From Paraperibacillus esterisolvens (GTDB lineage: Bacteria > Bacillota > Bacilli > Bacillales > DSM-1321), in the NCBI RefSeq assembly GCF_046237625.1, contig NZ_CP143545.1, positions 3,038,001 to 3,102,000 on the forward strand: a stretch of DNA of 64,000 nt. The letters are read 5' to 3'. Positions 1 through 9,043 of this stretch are shown here, one piece after another; position 1 is the stretch's first letter; each line of letters opens with the position of its first letter. The notes under the pieces are model-generated. The model had not been told where the DNA came from and made no database searches. It saw only the letters and a list, made by a program, of their open reading frames with translations. Position numbers and translations under genes: made by a program.

Positions 1-429
1 TCCAGCCACAACTCCGCCAAGTTCCTCGACCAGCTGGATCGTCGCCTCAATGGTGCCTCCTGTAGCAAGCAGGTCATCCGTGATCAGGACGCGCTGTCCC
101 GGCTTGATGGCATCCTTATGGATGGTCAGCACATCCTTGCCATATTCCAGTCCGTATTGAACCTTGACTGTTTCACGCGGGAGCTTGCCTTCTTTGCGTA
201 CAGGCGCAAATCCTAAGCCAAGGGAATAAGCTACCGGACAGCCGATGATGAAGCCCCTGGCTTCCGGGCCGACAACGATGTCAATTTCCTTTTCGCGTGC
301 ATATTCAACAATCTGGTCTGTAGCATATTTATAGGCTTCACCATTATCCATAAGGGTGGTGATGTCCTTAAACTTAATTCCCGGCTTTGGCCAGTCAGGA
401 ACGATTGTTATAAATTGTTTCAAATCCAT
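1..429 (-). CDS. apt: adenine phosphoribosyltransferase (C-terminus cut by window edge)
   Basis: Converts adenine and PRPP to AMP and pyrophosphate in cytoplasmic purine salvage. The frame from the ATG at 427-429 gives 143 residues up to the window edge, so about 27 residues of a family near 170 are missing. The PRPP-binding loop VLITDDLLATGGT is seen at about residues 114-126, and GPEARGF lies near residue 60. A GAGGAGG ribosome binding site at 440-446 fixes the start. The gene overlaps the end of recJ by about 10 bases, so the two are probably co-transcribed and translationally coupled, as in other Bacillus. Confidence 0.97.
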   Translation of the reverse strand, partial: MDLKQFITIVPDWPKPGIKFKDITTLMDNGEAYKYATDQIVEYAREKEIDIVVGPEARGFIIGCPVAYSLGLGFAPVRKEGKLPRETVKVQYGLEYGKDVLTIHKDAIKPGQRVLITDDLLATGGTIEATIQLVEELGGVVAG

Positions 430-2777
430 TGTTTGTTTTCCTCCTCAAGGAATGCGGTATCTTCTATTAATTGATTAAACTTATCATATAATTCACGGTA
501 TGTGGAATAAAGCAGTTCCTGCTCCAGCTCAAACTGCTCCTGTTTTTGGCGGTAGGCAACAGAATCACCCAGATCCCGTTTTTTTACACTTTTATTGAGA
601 GTAATCAATCCATTGTTTATTTTAACAAATTCTAATTCAAAAAACACCTGCGACATGAATTCTACCGTTTCTTTCGTCCAGCCCCGCTGCTTCGCTAACT
701 GTCCGCCGTGGGCCCTAAGGTCAAAGGAGTCCCTTTGGGCAAGGAAGGCGTAGAACCATTTGAAGTGTTCCCTGGATGGCCTTGTGCTGAAGAAATGGCT
801 CTGCCTTTGCTGGAAGTGGGCATAAATCCGGTGCGGCTTATGCCCTGCCAGTAAAGCAGCCAGGGAGTCCCGATCCTTTGGCATATCAAAGAGAACAATA
901 TTTTTGCCGTCAATACCATGAGCAGATGCTGAAGGATCAAAAAGAACAGCCTGACTTTCCCTGCCCGGCGGGAGGCTGGTGAGTGTTTCCTGGTTAAATA
1001 CAATGATACGGAAATCCCCCGCTCCAGGTACATCCAGCCATTTGGCCGGGGATACTCCCCTGCAGTCAAACAGCTGCCAGCTGCTGACCGCAATGTCGGA
1101 TAAGAAGATCTGGGGCTTTCTGACATTATTCCACTCATTGACCGACAGTTCTCCAATAACTGATACTTTGGAAAAAGGTGAGATATGGTCATATTGTTCC
1201 CCAAGGCCGAATCCCACTCCGTCCAGTACCGCCCTGCCATCATTCAGCATAATCTTAAGATGATTTTTGTCTGCTCCTATTTTTTTAATGGACTCGATCG
1301 GAACGGAATCAATCAAAACCCTGGGCTTTGGATTCCCCATCCCAAAAGGAGAAAGCATGGCTATTTCTTCAATGGCTGAAAGGGAGATTTCATCGAGAGC
1401 TATTTCACTGTCCAGATTTGTTATGGGAATGAAATCTTCGTCGGTCATCTCTTCGTAGGCAAGCTCATTCATCCGCATTCTGAGGCTTTCCACATCACTG
1501 AGCTGAAGAGTCATTCCTGCGGCCATGGGATGTCCGCCGAAATGAGGAAGAATATCCCGGCATTTTGACAGGTTCGCGAATAAATCAAAGCCCTGGATAC
1601 TTCTTGCCGAACCTTTGGCAATCCCCTTTTCCTCGTCAAAGCTGAGTACAATAGCTGGACGATAGAATTTATCCACAAGCTTTGATGCTACAATACCCAC
1701 GATGCCAGGGTTCCAGCCGGATTTTCCGACAATGATTACTTTATGCTCGCTTGCCGGGAAGTTCTCTTCCACTTCCTTAACGGCTTCTTCAACGGTCCGG
1801 CTTACAATCGCCTGGCGTTCTTTATTCAGTTGATCAATCTCTGCTGCAAGGAGTTCAGCTTTTTCCCCGTCAATTGTAAGCAGCAGTTCAACTGCAGGAT
1901 TTGCACTGCCCAGCCTTCCGGCCGCATTGATCCTCGGGGCGATTCCAAACCCGATCGTTTCCTCATTTACAGAGTCCTGCCTGCCATTTGCCTTTTTCAG
2001 GATGGCTTTCAATCCCGGGCGGTCCGTTTTTTGGAGCTGTCTGATGCCTGCAGCGGCGATCAGCCTGTTTTCACCAAATAAGGGCACCAAGTCTGCTATT
2101 GTCCCGATGGCTGCAAGCTCAAGCAATTCCTTTGGCAGCCTGCCGGTCAATGCATGAGCAAGCTTAAATGCCACCCCCACCCCTGCCAGCTCCTTGAATG
2201 GATATGTACTCCCAGGAATTTTAGGATGTATAAGTGCAAGGGCAGACGGAAGAACCGGGCCAGGCTCATGGTGGTCCGTTATGATATAATCTATGCCGGC
2301 ATTTTTAAGAAAATCCGCTTCAGCTGTGGCGGATATTCCTGTATCAACAGTGATAATCAGGCTTGCTCCTTCCTTCACCGCTCTTTCAAATGCAGGAATA
2401 TTGGGTCCATAGCCTTCCGTAAATCGGTTCGGGATATAGTAGCGGATATCTGCTCCCAGCTGTTTGAGCGTAATCATAAGCACTGAGGTGCTGGTGACTC
2501 CATCTGCGTCATAATCGCCGAAGATCAATATACTTTCTTTATCTTGAATCGCTCTATGTATCCGCTCGACAGCCTTTTCCATGTCATTGAAAAGGAAGGG
2601 ATCATGGAAGGGCTCATCTTCACTAAATAAAAAAGACCGTGCCGAATCAGCATCTTCCAGTCCACGGTTCACTAATAATTTTGACACAAGAGGTGTGATC
2701 TTTAACTGTTCCGCTAATTCTTGCACTCTCTCAGTATTCACATCTTTCAGGATCCAGCGAGTTTTTGATTTAAGCAT
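420..2777 (-). CDS. recJ: single-stranded-DNA-specific exonuclease RecJ
   Basis: A 5'-3' exonuclease on single-stranded DNA, acting in RecF-pathway recombination and repair. The 785-residue product carries the DHH phosphoesterase motifs: FGDYDADGVTS near residue 86, VDTGIS, and ITDHHEPG near 165. The DHHA1 part follows with GKSGWNPGIVGIVASKL and FGGHPMAAGMTL. A long C-terminal region follows, as is usual in the Bacillus enzyme. The ATG at 2777 is preceded by AAGGGGTG. The gene lies between lapA and apt on the same strand with short spacing, so the three look like one operon. Confidence 0.97.
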   Translation of the reverse strand: MLKSKTRWILKDVNTERVQELAEQLKITPLVSKLLVNRGLEDADSARSFLFSEDEPFHDPFLFNDMEKAVERIHRAIQDKESILIFGDYDADGVTSTSVLMITLKQLGADIRYYIPNRFTEGYGPNIPAFERAVKEGASLIITVDTGISATAEADFLKNAGIDYIITDHHEPGPVLPSALALIHPKIPGSTYPFKELAGVGVAFKLAHALTGRLPKELLELAAIGTIADLVPLFGENRLIAAAGIRQLQKTDRPGLKAILKKANGRQDSVNEETIGFGIAPRINAAGRLGSANPAVELLLTIDGEKAELLAAEIDQLNKERQAIVSRTVEEAVKEVEENFPASEHKVIIVGKSGWNPGIVGIVASKLVDKFYRPAIVLSFDEEKGIAKGSARSIQGFDLFANLSKCRDILPHFGGHPMAAGMTLQLSDVESLRMRMNELAYEEMTDEDFIPITNLDSEIALDEISLSAIEEIAMLSPFGMGNPKPRVLIDSVPIESIKKIGADKNHLKIMLNDGRAVLDGVGFGLGEQYDHISPFSKVSVIGELSVNEWNNVRKPQIFLSDIAVSSWQLFDCRGVSPAKWLDVPGAGDFRIIVFNQETLTSLPPGRESQAVLFDPSASAHGIDGKNIVLFDMPKDRDSLAALLAGHKPHRIYAHFQQRQSHFFSTRPSREHFKWFYAFLAQRDSFDLRAHGGQLAKQRGWTKETVEFMSQVFFELEFVKINNGLITLNKSVKKRDLGDSVAYRQKQEQFELEQELLYSTYRELYDKFNQLIEDTAFLEEENKQWI

Positions 2778-2839
2778 ACATTCACCCCTTAACCTCCCTT
2801 ATTATACAAAAGAGACCAAGGGGTTTCAATGCAGAATAT

Positions 2840-3187
2840 TTACCTCCTGTCAGCAGCGTTCCCACCGCTGTACAAGGCTTGTTCCTGTTCTTCCACACTA
2901 TCCGGGGCGGACGTCTGCCTCTCGGCCAATTCGAGCTGCACTTCCTTTTCGTCCCGTTCCTGCTTCAGCCTGCGGATTTCCCGCCTTTGGGAAAACACCC
3001 TGATCAGGCCAAGCGACCCGGCAATGATCCCTCCCATAAAAGCAGAACTGAGAATCACCAGAATAAGAGGTATACGGGAAGTGCCAAACACATAATTCAC
3101 CGTCACGCTGTCAACATTCACCACAGCAAATACGGCCACAACCAGTGCAAATGCCAGTGCTATTATAAAAGTCCACTGTGTTTTCAT
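2840..3187 (-). CDS. lapA: LapA-type membrane protein (YrvD-like)
   Basis: A 115-residue protein with two hydrophobic segments (about residues 7-28 and 40-62), an FGTSRIPLILVILSSAF motif between them, and a basic, coiled-coil-like cytoplasmic tail rich in R, E and Q. This is the layout of the LapA/YciS (DUF1049) family. In Escherichia coli the family helps regulate lipopolysaccharide assembly; the role in Gram-positive bacteria is unknown. The start ATG has TGGAGGTGG upstream. The gene heads the lapA-recJ-apt group after the secDF terminator. Confidence 0.85.
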   Translation of the reverse strand: MKTQWTFIIALAFALVVAVFAVVNVDSVTVNYVFGTSRIPLILVILSSAFMGGIIAGSLGLIRVFSQRREIRRLKQERDEKEVQLELAERQTSAPDSVEEQEQALYSGGNAADRR

Positions 3188-3494
3188 AGGTCCACCTCCA
3201 TAGAATGGGTACCTTTCTCATTTCCCCTGTTTTCACAGTTAAAAACCTGGACCACAAGAAGGCTTTTGGAGCATAAACCAACATGAGTTTTCTCATTGCA
3301 GCCACGCTTAGAAAAGAACCGGGCCATGAGCAGGAACAAACACTATAAGGCGGTGGAGCGGAAGTAAGGCGCAGACAGGAATGCCAGCAATATAAAAGAA
3401 CAACAAGCTGCAGGGAGATTTTTGTCAGCTCCGCCCCTATTCCACAGAAAAAAGACCCGCACAGGCAGCAGCCATATGCGGGTTCTTTATCGTT
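3188..3494. other. gene-free stretch between secDF and lapA
   Basis: This 307-base stretch holds the secDF terminator at its right end and the lapA ribosome binding site at its left end. It should contain the promoter for lapA-recJ-apt, but I found no pair close to the SigA consensus; a lone TATAGT on the - strand (near 3350) has no matching -35. Short open frames here have no ribosome binding site. Nothing else is recognised. Confidence 0.6.
3447..3484 (-). terminator. rho-independent terminator of secDF
   Basis: On the - strand, GAACCCGCA pairs with TGCGGGTC across a loop of about 15 bases and is followed by a run of T. It starts 10 bases after the secDF stop codon, so it ends the secDF transcript before lapA. 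Confidence 0.85.
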
Positions 3495-5750
3495 TTACAC
3501 CTGTGGTTCCGAGCTCGTCTTCTTCTTTTCTACAAAAGTCTGCAGGGAGCCTTTTTGTTTAAGCTCTTTTGTTTTCAAGTCAAGCCACAATTGTGCTGCA
3601 ATGAAGAGGGAGGAGTATACACCGCAGATCAATCCCATTAAAAGGGCGAATGAGAAATTGAAGAGTGTCTCACTTCCGAGCAGCAACAGGGCGATGACCG
3701 GTATTATGACCATGAGCACCGTATTGACGGAGCGTCCGAATGTCTGCCGCAGGCTCAAATTCACAATGTCCTGAAGTTCCTGCGGGGTTTTAATCTTACG
3801 TTTCCTCTTCATATTTTCACGGATCCGGTCAAAGGTTACAATCGTATCATTGATTGAATAACCTACGATTGTCAGGACTGCCGCAATGAAGGTAATATCC
3901 ACTTCCATCCGGATCAGACTGAATACTGTCACAATGAAGAAGGCGTCGTGCAGCAGCGCAAGCACTGCCGGGAAAGCCATTTTCCATTCATATCTCAGTG
4001 TTACATAGATGATAATTCCAAGTGAGGCGATCAGGAGAGCGTAGAAAGCATTCTTCGCAAGCTCGCGTCCAATAGTCGGCGATACAGTGCTCACCGTCGG
4101 ATCGCTGCCGTATTTATCCTCAATGCCTTTTTTGACCTTGGAAATCTCCTGTTTATCCATGACCCCTTTCAGCCTGACGACAGCCGTCTTATTTCCTTGC
4201 CCGGATAAGACGATATCATCAGCTTCAAAACCGAGGGATTCAAATTCATCCTTGACTTCGCTCGCTGTAAGGGCTTTGTCCGATTTGAGCTCCACCCTCG
4301 TCCCGCTCGTGAAGTCGATGGCAAGATTCAGCTTGAACACCAATAGGAAGATAATGCCCAGAACCGTCAGAATGATGGAGAAGGCATAAAACTTCTTCCG
4401 ATGCTTGACAAAATCAATCCGGTCAAAGCGGGTCGGCATGCTGAACGGATCCGTGGAATCCTTGAGATCATGGATGTCCTGTTTACGGACGCCGAACCAG
4501 CTGAACTTCTTATTAAGGAAATTGCTCTGAATCCAAAGGTTCATCAGGATCCTGGACAGGAACACATTTGTAAAGAAACTCAGCAGAATGGCGATGATAA
4601 GCATGGTTGCAAACCCTTTTACAGAGCTTGTACCGTAAACAAACAGCACTCCCGCTGCCAGGAGCGTGGTTAAGTTCGCATCCAGGATCGTAATGAAGGA
4701 GTTCTTATTACCCGCTGCGAACGCTGATTTAATGGTACGCCCGAGCTTAATTTCATCTTTGATCCGTTCATACGTAATAATATTCGTGTCAACGGCTATC
4801 CCGACACCCAGCACAAGTGCCGCGAGGCCAGGCAGGGTCAGAACACCCTGCATAAGCTGGAATATGAGAAGTGTTAGATAAATATATGCGGCAAGGGTAA
4901 TAATGGCGATAAAGCCCGGAAACCGGTAATAGACAAGCATGAACAGGAAAATGGCGGCGATGCCGATGATTCCTGCTTCAATGGTCTTATGCAGTGCTTC
5001 CTCCCCGAATTTTGCCCCAACGGATGTTGAATATTTTTCATCCAGCTCCACCGGGAGCGCCCCGGCGTTGAGGAGGTTGGCAAGCTCTGTCGCTTCCTCC
5101 ACCTTGAAGCTGCCCGTAATATAGACAGTTTTCGAATCAATGATTTTAGAAACTCCTGGAGCTGATATCATATTGTCATGTGTATCAGCCTTCTGGTATG
5201 AATCTTTTCCTTTCTCAAAGTCAAGCCAGATGGCAAGAACATTCGCACCCTGAGGCAATTGGGAAAGATTTTGTGTGATATCCTTGAATTTCCCGGCGTC
5301 CTTCAGTGTAACTTCTACTGCCGGGGAGTTTTCATAAAAGGTTTGTTTGGCTCCATTTGCCTTCAGGTCCGCCCCGCTCAGCAGCACCTTATCATTGTAA
5401 TCCCGGAAGGTAAGCTTTGCCTGGGTGGAAAGGATTTCACGTGCCTTGTCCTGGTCCTTCACCCCCGCGAGCTGCACCCGGATGCGGTCCTTTCCTTCTA
5501 TCTGAATGTTCGGCTCACTCACTCCAAGGACGTTGACACGCTTTTCAAGCGCGCTTGCCGTACTTTTCAATGTGGCTTCTGTGACCTTCTGTCCTTTTTC
5601 AGGCTTAACTTCGTACAGGACTTCAAATCCGCCCTGCAGGTCCAGGCCGAGGTTAATTTTATTCAATATACTGTTGGATGTAGTACCTATCGTTGCAAGC
5701 ATGGCCAGCAACAAGATAAAAAAGGCAGCTATCCTGGCTCTTTTTACCAT
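3495..5750 (-). CDS. secDF: fused protein translocase subunit SecDF
   Basis: An accessory subunit of the Sec translocase that uses the proton gradient to aid late steps of protein export across the cell membrane. The 751-residue protein is a SecD-SecF fusion, the form typical of Bacillus. The SecD half has an N-terminal membrane anchor, the NLGLDLQGGFEVLYEV motif, a large external domain and the GIAVDTNIITYERIKDE motif. The SecF half begins near residue 440 with DFVKHRKKFYAFS and carries NLAIDFTSGTRVEL and GYSINDTIVTFDRIREN. The ATG at 5750 has GAGGAGGC upstream. It has its own terminator, so it is probably monocistronic. Confidence 0.97.
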   Translation of the reverse strand: MVKRARIAAFFILLLAMLATIGTTSNSILNKINLGLDLQGGFEVLYEVKPEKGQKVTEATLKSTASALEKRVNVLGVSEPNIQIEGKDRIRVQLAGVKDQDKAREILSTQAKLTFRDYNDKVLLSGADLKANGAKQTFYENSPAVEVTLKDAGKFKDITQNLSQLPQGANVLAIWLDFEKGKDSYQKADTHDNMISAPGVSKIIDSKTVYITGSFKVEEATELANLLNAGALPVELDEKYSTSVGAKFGEEALHKTIEAGIIGIAAIFLFMLVYYRFPGFIAIITLAAYIYLTLLIFQLMQGVLTLPGLAALVLGVGIAVDTNIITYERIKDEIKLGRTIKSAFAAGNKNSFITILDANLTTLLAAGVLFVYGTSSVKGFATMLIIAILLSFFTNVFLSRILMNLWIQSNFLNKKFSWFGVRKQDIHDLKDSTDPFSMPTRFDRIDFVKHRKKFYAFSIILTVLGIIFLLVFKLNLAIDFTSGTRVELKSDKALTASEVKDEFESLGFEADDIVLSGQGNKTAVVRLKGVMDKQEISKVKKGIEDKYGSDPTVSTVSPTIGRELAKNAFYALLIASLGIIIYVTLRYEWKMAFPAVLALLHDAFFIVTVFSLIRMEVDITFIAAVLTIVGYSINDTIVTFDRIRENMKRKRKIKTPQELQDIVNLSLRQTFGRSVNTVLMVIIPVIALLLLGSETLFNFSFALLMGLICGVYSSLFIAAQLWLDLKTKELKQKGSLQTFVEKKKTSSEPQV

Positions 5751-5851
5751 TTTCTGTGTTTGCCTCCTCTGTATTCAATCACTTTAAAGCTGTTTTAGAC
5801 CATATGTATGCCCTGCACCCCTCCTGACCCTATGAAGATAAAACTATCTAA

Positions 5852-5874
5852 AGAAAGCCTGGCGCCTGCCAGGC
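5852..5874 (-). terminator. probable terminator of comN
   Basis: A perfect 7-bp stem (GCCTGGC / GCCAGGC, 5857-5863 and 5868-5874) with a 4-base loop, followed on the - strand by TTTCTT. The short T tract makes it a weak terminator, placed about 100 bases after the comN stop. Confidence 0.5.
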
Positions 5875-5975
5875 GTTGTCTCGCATATTTACCTTTTGCT
5901 GGCAGTAAAAACCATCACAAAGAACATTATGATTCAATTTAAATTCAGTGTCAATTTGCTAATTTTAAAACATGA

Positions 5976-6275
5976 CTAAAATAACAGGTCTTTCAGCTCT
6001 TTTTTTCCCTCTGCACTGAAAATAGAGGGCTGCTTAAAGGCTTCAATCGTTGTAAAATTCATAAATTCACTTACTGTAAGGGAAAGAATGTCCTCTACAA
6101 CCTCAAAAAGGCGGATGTCTTCCTTCGGCTTCTTCCATTTCTTTTTGGTCAGGTAGAGCCACAATTCGGCCTCCCCCACTTCCCCATAACCAAGCAGGGA
6201 AAATTCGTCCAGCTTACTGTCCAGTGCCGGTCTGACCTTCTCTCTATAATGCTGATATGGATGCTCTGCACTCAT
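5976..6275 (-). CDS. comN: post-transcriptional regulator ComN
   Basis: A small soluble protein of 99 residues, matching the length and position of B. subtilis ComN (YrzD), which sits between spoVB and secDF. ComN is known to act after transcription on comEA mRNA and to localise with DivIVA, promoting competence. Conserved stretches visible here are LWLYLTKKKWKKPKEDIRLFEVVEDIL and the FMNFTTIEAFK tail, the first quoted only in part by most members. The ATG has TGGAG eight bases upstream. It diverges from spoVB. Confidence 0.9.
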   Translation of the reverse strand: MSAEHPYQHYREKVRPALDSKLDEFSLLGYGEVGEAELWLYLTKKKWKKPKEDIRLFEVVEDILSLTVSEFMNFTTIEAFKQPSIFSAEGKKELKDLLF

Positions 6276-6357
6276 ATGAAACGCTCCATTCTTTCTGTTA
6301 TTTATAGCGGGACAGCTGGTTACGTCCCCCTGATACGAGAGTTTTTAAAATGGCCTG

Positions 6358-6387
6358 TCATGCTTTGTCCACCCTGCTGCATATAGT
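6358..6387 (+). promoter_or_regulatory. candidate SigE promoter of spoVB
   Basis: TCATGCT (6358-6364), 15 bases, then CATATAGT (6380-6387). This resembles the mother-cell SigE consensus (about KMATATT-N14/15-CATACAMT), and SigE control is expected for spoVB. Transcription would begin near 6395, which agrees with a TTG start at 6427 and argues against the ATG at 6397. The match at -35 is partial. Confidence 0.4.
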
Positions 6388-6426
6388 TAATTGTATATGA
6401 ATTCACTATTTTTGAGAAGGCAGGGA

Positions 6427-8001
6427 TTGTCGTTGTCAAAGTTTTTGAAAGGAACCATGATTCTTCTGGCAGCTGGCTTGATTACAAGAATTCTTGGATT
6501 TATTAATAGAATTGTCGTCGCCAGATCCATAGGGGAAGAAGGCGTGGGGCTGTTCATGATGGCCTTCCCGACCCTCATCCTGGTCATCTCTATCATACAG
6601 CTCGGCCTCCCTGTTGCCATTTCAAAATGCGTCGCCGAAGCATCGGCAAGCAATAATGAAAAAAAGGTAAAAAAGATTCTTGTCGTTTCACTGAGCACCA
6701 CCCTCGGGCTGAGTATCCTTTTCACCCCTATTCTCGCAGTCTGCGCACCCGTCCTGTCCAAATACCTGTTTACCGATTCACGCATCATCTATCCCCTGCT
6801 TGCTATGGTGCCTATTATTCCGATCGTCGCTGTGTCTTCGGTACTCAGGGGATACTTCCAGGGCAGGCAGAACATGAAGCCGGCCGCCTACTCCCAGGTG
6901 CTCGAACAGGTTGTCAGGATATCGCTTGTCGCATTCCTTACTGTTAAGTTCCTCCCGTATGGAGTGGAATATGCCGCAGCGGCGGCCATGAGTGCGAATG
7001 TGATTGGAGAATTGGTATCGCTCGTGTATCTTCTTGCCATGTTCAAGCTCAAGAAACATTTCCGCTTCCGGCGTAACTTCTTTCAGGCGGTTAAGTCAGG
7101 AAAAAGCACATTCCAGGAATTGATGGAAGTAGCACTCCCCACAACGGGGGGACGGCTGATTGGGTCGCTGTCATGGTTTGCAGAACCTATAGTGGTGGCA
7201 CAGAGTCTGGCTATGGCAGGTGTTGCGTCCTCCCTGGCCACGAGACAGTACGGGGAATTGACAGGATACGCCCTGCCGCTTTTGATGCTGCCTTCCTTTG
7301 TGACCTATTCTCTATCCACTTCCTTGATTCCGGCCCTGAGTGAAGCTAATTATTCGGGGAACTCGAGGCTTGTCGAGCACCGGCTGCAGCAATCACTCCG
7401 GTTTTCCTTCTTGACCGGCGCCCTTTCCGCCGCCATCCTGTACATCCTGGCCGATCCGCTGATGGAGGCTCTGTACGGAACATCGCATGCGGCGGTATTT
7501 ATTAAGTTCCTGGCACCGTTCTTTATCTTTTCCTATTACCAGGCCCCGCTGCAGGCAGCCCTGCAGGCATTAAACATGGCCAGGGCCGCGATGTACAACA
7601 GTTTGATCGGCGCCATCTTAAAGACAGCCGTTATCTTCATCTTTGCCTCCCAGGAAGCCTTCGGAATCATGGGTGCCGCAGCCGGGATAGCAGTCGGCAC
7701 CGTGCTCGTGACGATGCTCCACTATGCGACCATCATGAAAAAAATCAATATGAGCATCCATATAAGGCCTTACTTTTTCACCTTTCTCATCCTTGTCCCT
7801 GTCTGTGCAGCCGGACACTGGATTTATTACCACCTGCTGAATGATACAGCTGCAGCAATCCGCCTCCTGCTTGCTGTCGGGGTGATGGCCCTCTTATTCA
7901 TCATATTGATGTTCCTGTGCAGACTGATGAGCCGGGAGGAAACAAAAAGAATTCCGTTATTCGGAAACATGCTGCTTGCCTTATTTTACAGACGGCTATG
8001 A
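6427..8001 (+). CDS. spoVB: stage V sporulation protein B, polysaccharide-flippase family
   Basis: A multi-spanning MOP/MATE-family (MurJ-like) membrane protein needed for spore cortex synthesis, thought to flip lipid-linked peptidoglycan precursor in the mother cell. About 524 residues with many hydrophobic helices; the start KFLKGTMILLAAGLITRILG and the motif IGEEGVGLFMM match the family N-terminus. I chose the TTG at 6427 because GAGAAGG lies 6-7 bases upstream and the family begins near this point. An in-frame ATG at 6397 has no ribosome binding site. The location next to comN is conserved. Confidence 0.95.
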   Translation: MSLSKFLKGTMILLAAGLITRILGFINRIVVARSIGEEGVGLFMMAFPTLILVISIIQLGLPVAISKCVAEASASNNEKKVKKILVVSLSTTLGLSILFTPILAVCAPVLSKYLFTDSRIIYPLLAMVPIIPIVAVSSVLRGYFQGRQNMKPAAYSQVLEQVVRISLVAFLTVKFLPYGVEYAAAAAMSANVIGELVSLVYLLAMFKLKKHFRFRRNFFQAVKSGKSTFQELMEVALPTTGGRLIGSLSWFAEPIVVAQSLAMAGVASSLATRQYGELTGYALPLLMLPSFVTYSLSTSLIPALSEANYSGNSRLVEHRLQQSLRFSFLTGALSAAILYILADPLMEALYGTSHAAVFIKFLAPFFIFSYYQAPLQAALQALNMARAAMYNSLIGAILKTAVIFIFASQEAFGIMGAAAGIAVGTVLVTMLHYATIMKKINMSIHIRPYFFTFLILVPVCAAGHWIYYHLLNDTAAAIRLLLAVGVMALLFIILMFLCRLMSREETKRIPLFGNMLLALFYRRL

Positions 8002-8141
8002 TTTTAAAAGCTTGGACTTCTAATTGCCGATTCATATGAATATGCATGTAGGGAAACAGGGGATGCAGGCCGCTGCTGTAAGTCAAACAGACATAAAATG
8101 CAGCAGCATGACTTTTATATTTATTTGAGGGAGTGGGACAG

Positions 8142-8525
8142 GTGGAGTCTAGGAAAATAGGGAGCGCAGTACTTTTCGGTGTCGGTTCAATTTTCACAAT
8201 GGCAGCATTGGCCAGTTTGATCTTTTCCATATTATTAAGGTTCACATCATTGACTGAAGCCTCCTTAACATATCCGGTTATGATTGTTTCCTTTATATCC
8301 ATGTTCATTGGAGGCTTCATTACCGGCGGCAAGGGAAAAAGGCAGGGCTGGCTCATTGGCGGGGGGACGGGCCTGCTCTACAGCATTATCATTTTGCTGT
8401 TTCAATACCTGGGGCATGATTCACTCTTTTCACTGAAACAGCTGATTTACCATACCTGCTTTATAGTCACCTCCATGATGGGTGCAATCCTCGGGGTCAA
8501 TATTAGTACAAGTTCGACTAAATAA
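8142..8525 (+). CDS. YrzE-like membrane protein (TIGR04086 family)
   Basis: A protein of about 127 residues with four hydrophobic segments separated by glycine- and basic-rich turns (FIGGFITGGKGKRQGWLIGG). This matches the Bacillus TIGR04086 family, of unknown function, which lies between spoVB and yajC in B. subtilis (yrzE). The GTG at 8142 has GAGGGA 9 bases upstream. A GTG at 8133 in the same frame overlaps that ribosome binding site and is less likely. It probably has its own promoter, since 140 bases separate it from spoVB. Confidence 0.8.
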   Translation: MESRKIGSAVLFGVGSIFTMAALASLIFSILLRFTSLTEASLTYPVMIVSFISMFIGGFITGGKGKRQGWLIGGGTGLLYSIIILLFQYLGHDSLFSLKQLIYHTCFIVTSMMGAILGVNISTSSTK

Positions 8526-8526
8526 A

Positions 8527-8650
8527 AACGACTGTTTTCGCATACATTGCGACTGCTGAACAAGAAAATTGATTTCCGCTGCAGGCACTCCATTGGAGCT
8601 GCGGGAGTCTCGCACCTTACGATGCAATCAACTTGTTTAATCAATTAAAT
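8527..8650. repeat. degenerate intergenic repeat, copy 1
   Basis: The segment CTGTTTTCGCATACATTGCG near 8531-8551 and GCAATCAACTTGTTTAATCA near 8624-8643 recur at 18409-18478 with few changes. Between them, GATTTCCGCTGCAGGCACTC followed by TGCGGGAGTCTCGCACCTTA resembles the ends of a dispersed intergenic repeat I know from many Bacillus genomes, with its central part lost. It lies in the gap between convergent yrzE-like and yajC genes. No open frame here looks real. Confidence 0.7.
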
Positions 8651-8693
8651 CTCCTCACAGCACTAATTAAAATAATAATCTTTAGAAAAGTGC

Positions 8694-8742
8694 AAAAAAA
8701 CAGCGGCAGCCCCGGAGGGACAGCCGCTGTTCTTTTATTTTT
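8694..8742 (-). terminator. terminator of the ruvA-yajC operon, possibly two-way
   Basis: The stem CAGCGGC (8701-8707) pairs with GCCGCTG (8723-8729). A run of A on the left gives a T run on the - strand, and T-rich sequence on the right could serve + strand transcripts. It overlaps the yajC stop codon. Confidence 0.85.
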
Positions 8743-9025
8743 CCAGTGAAACACTTGCTTCCTGTGCTTTTTCCGTTACTTCCCGGACAGCCGCACGGTC
8801 ATATGTAAGCCTGCTTCCGTCGCCGCAGCGGACGACCATCTTGTTTTCATCAAGAGAATCCACAATTCCATGAAGCCCGCCGATGGTGACAATCTTGTCT
8901 CCCTTTGCAAGACCTCCCTGCATGGTCTGAACAGCTTTTTGACGCTTTTGCTGCGGACGGATCAGCAGGAAATAAAACAATACAAACATTAACAGCAATG
9001 GCAGTAATGAACCTAATGAACCCAT
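8735..9025 (-). CDS. yajC: preprotein translocase subunit YajC
   Basis: A 96-residue single-span membrane protein that associates with SecDF and the Sec translocon. It has an N-terminal hydrophobic helix (residues 4-22), the family signature FLLIRPQQKRQK at about 18-29, and the small basic domain with GDKIVTIGGLHGIVDSLDENK. The ATG at 9025 has AAGGAGGTTGG upstream. It is the last gene of the ruvA-ruvB-queA-tgt-yajC series, the usual Bacillus order. Confidence 0.96.
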   Translation of the reverse strand: MGSLGSLLPLLLMFVLFYFLLIRPQQKRQKAVQTMQGGLAKGDKIVTIGGLHGIVDSLDENKMVVRCGDGSRLTYDRAAVREVTEKAQEASVSLEK

Positions 9026-9043
9026 ATTTCCAACCTCCTTTGA

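Noticed and set aside
8430..8644. Short - strand frames over the repeat at 8527-8650
   Set aside because: They cover a non-coding repeat and the end of the YrzE-like gene and have no ribosome binding site.
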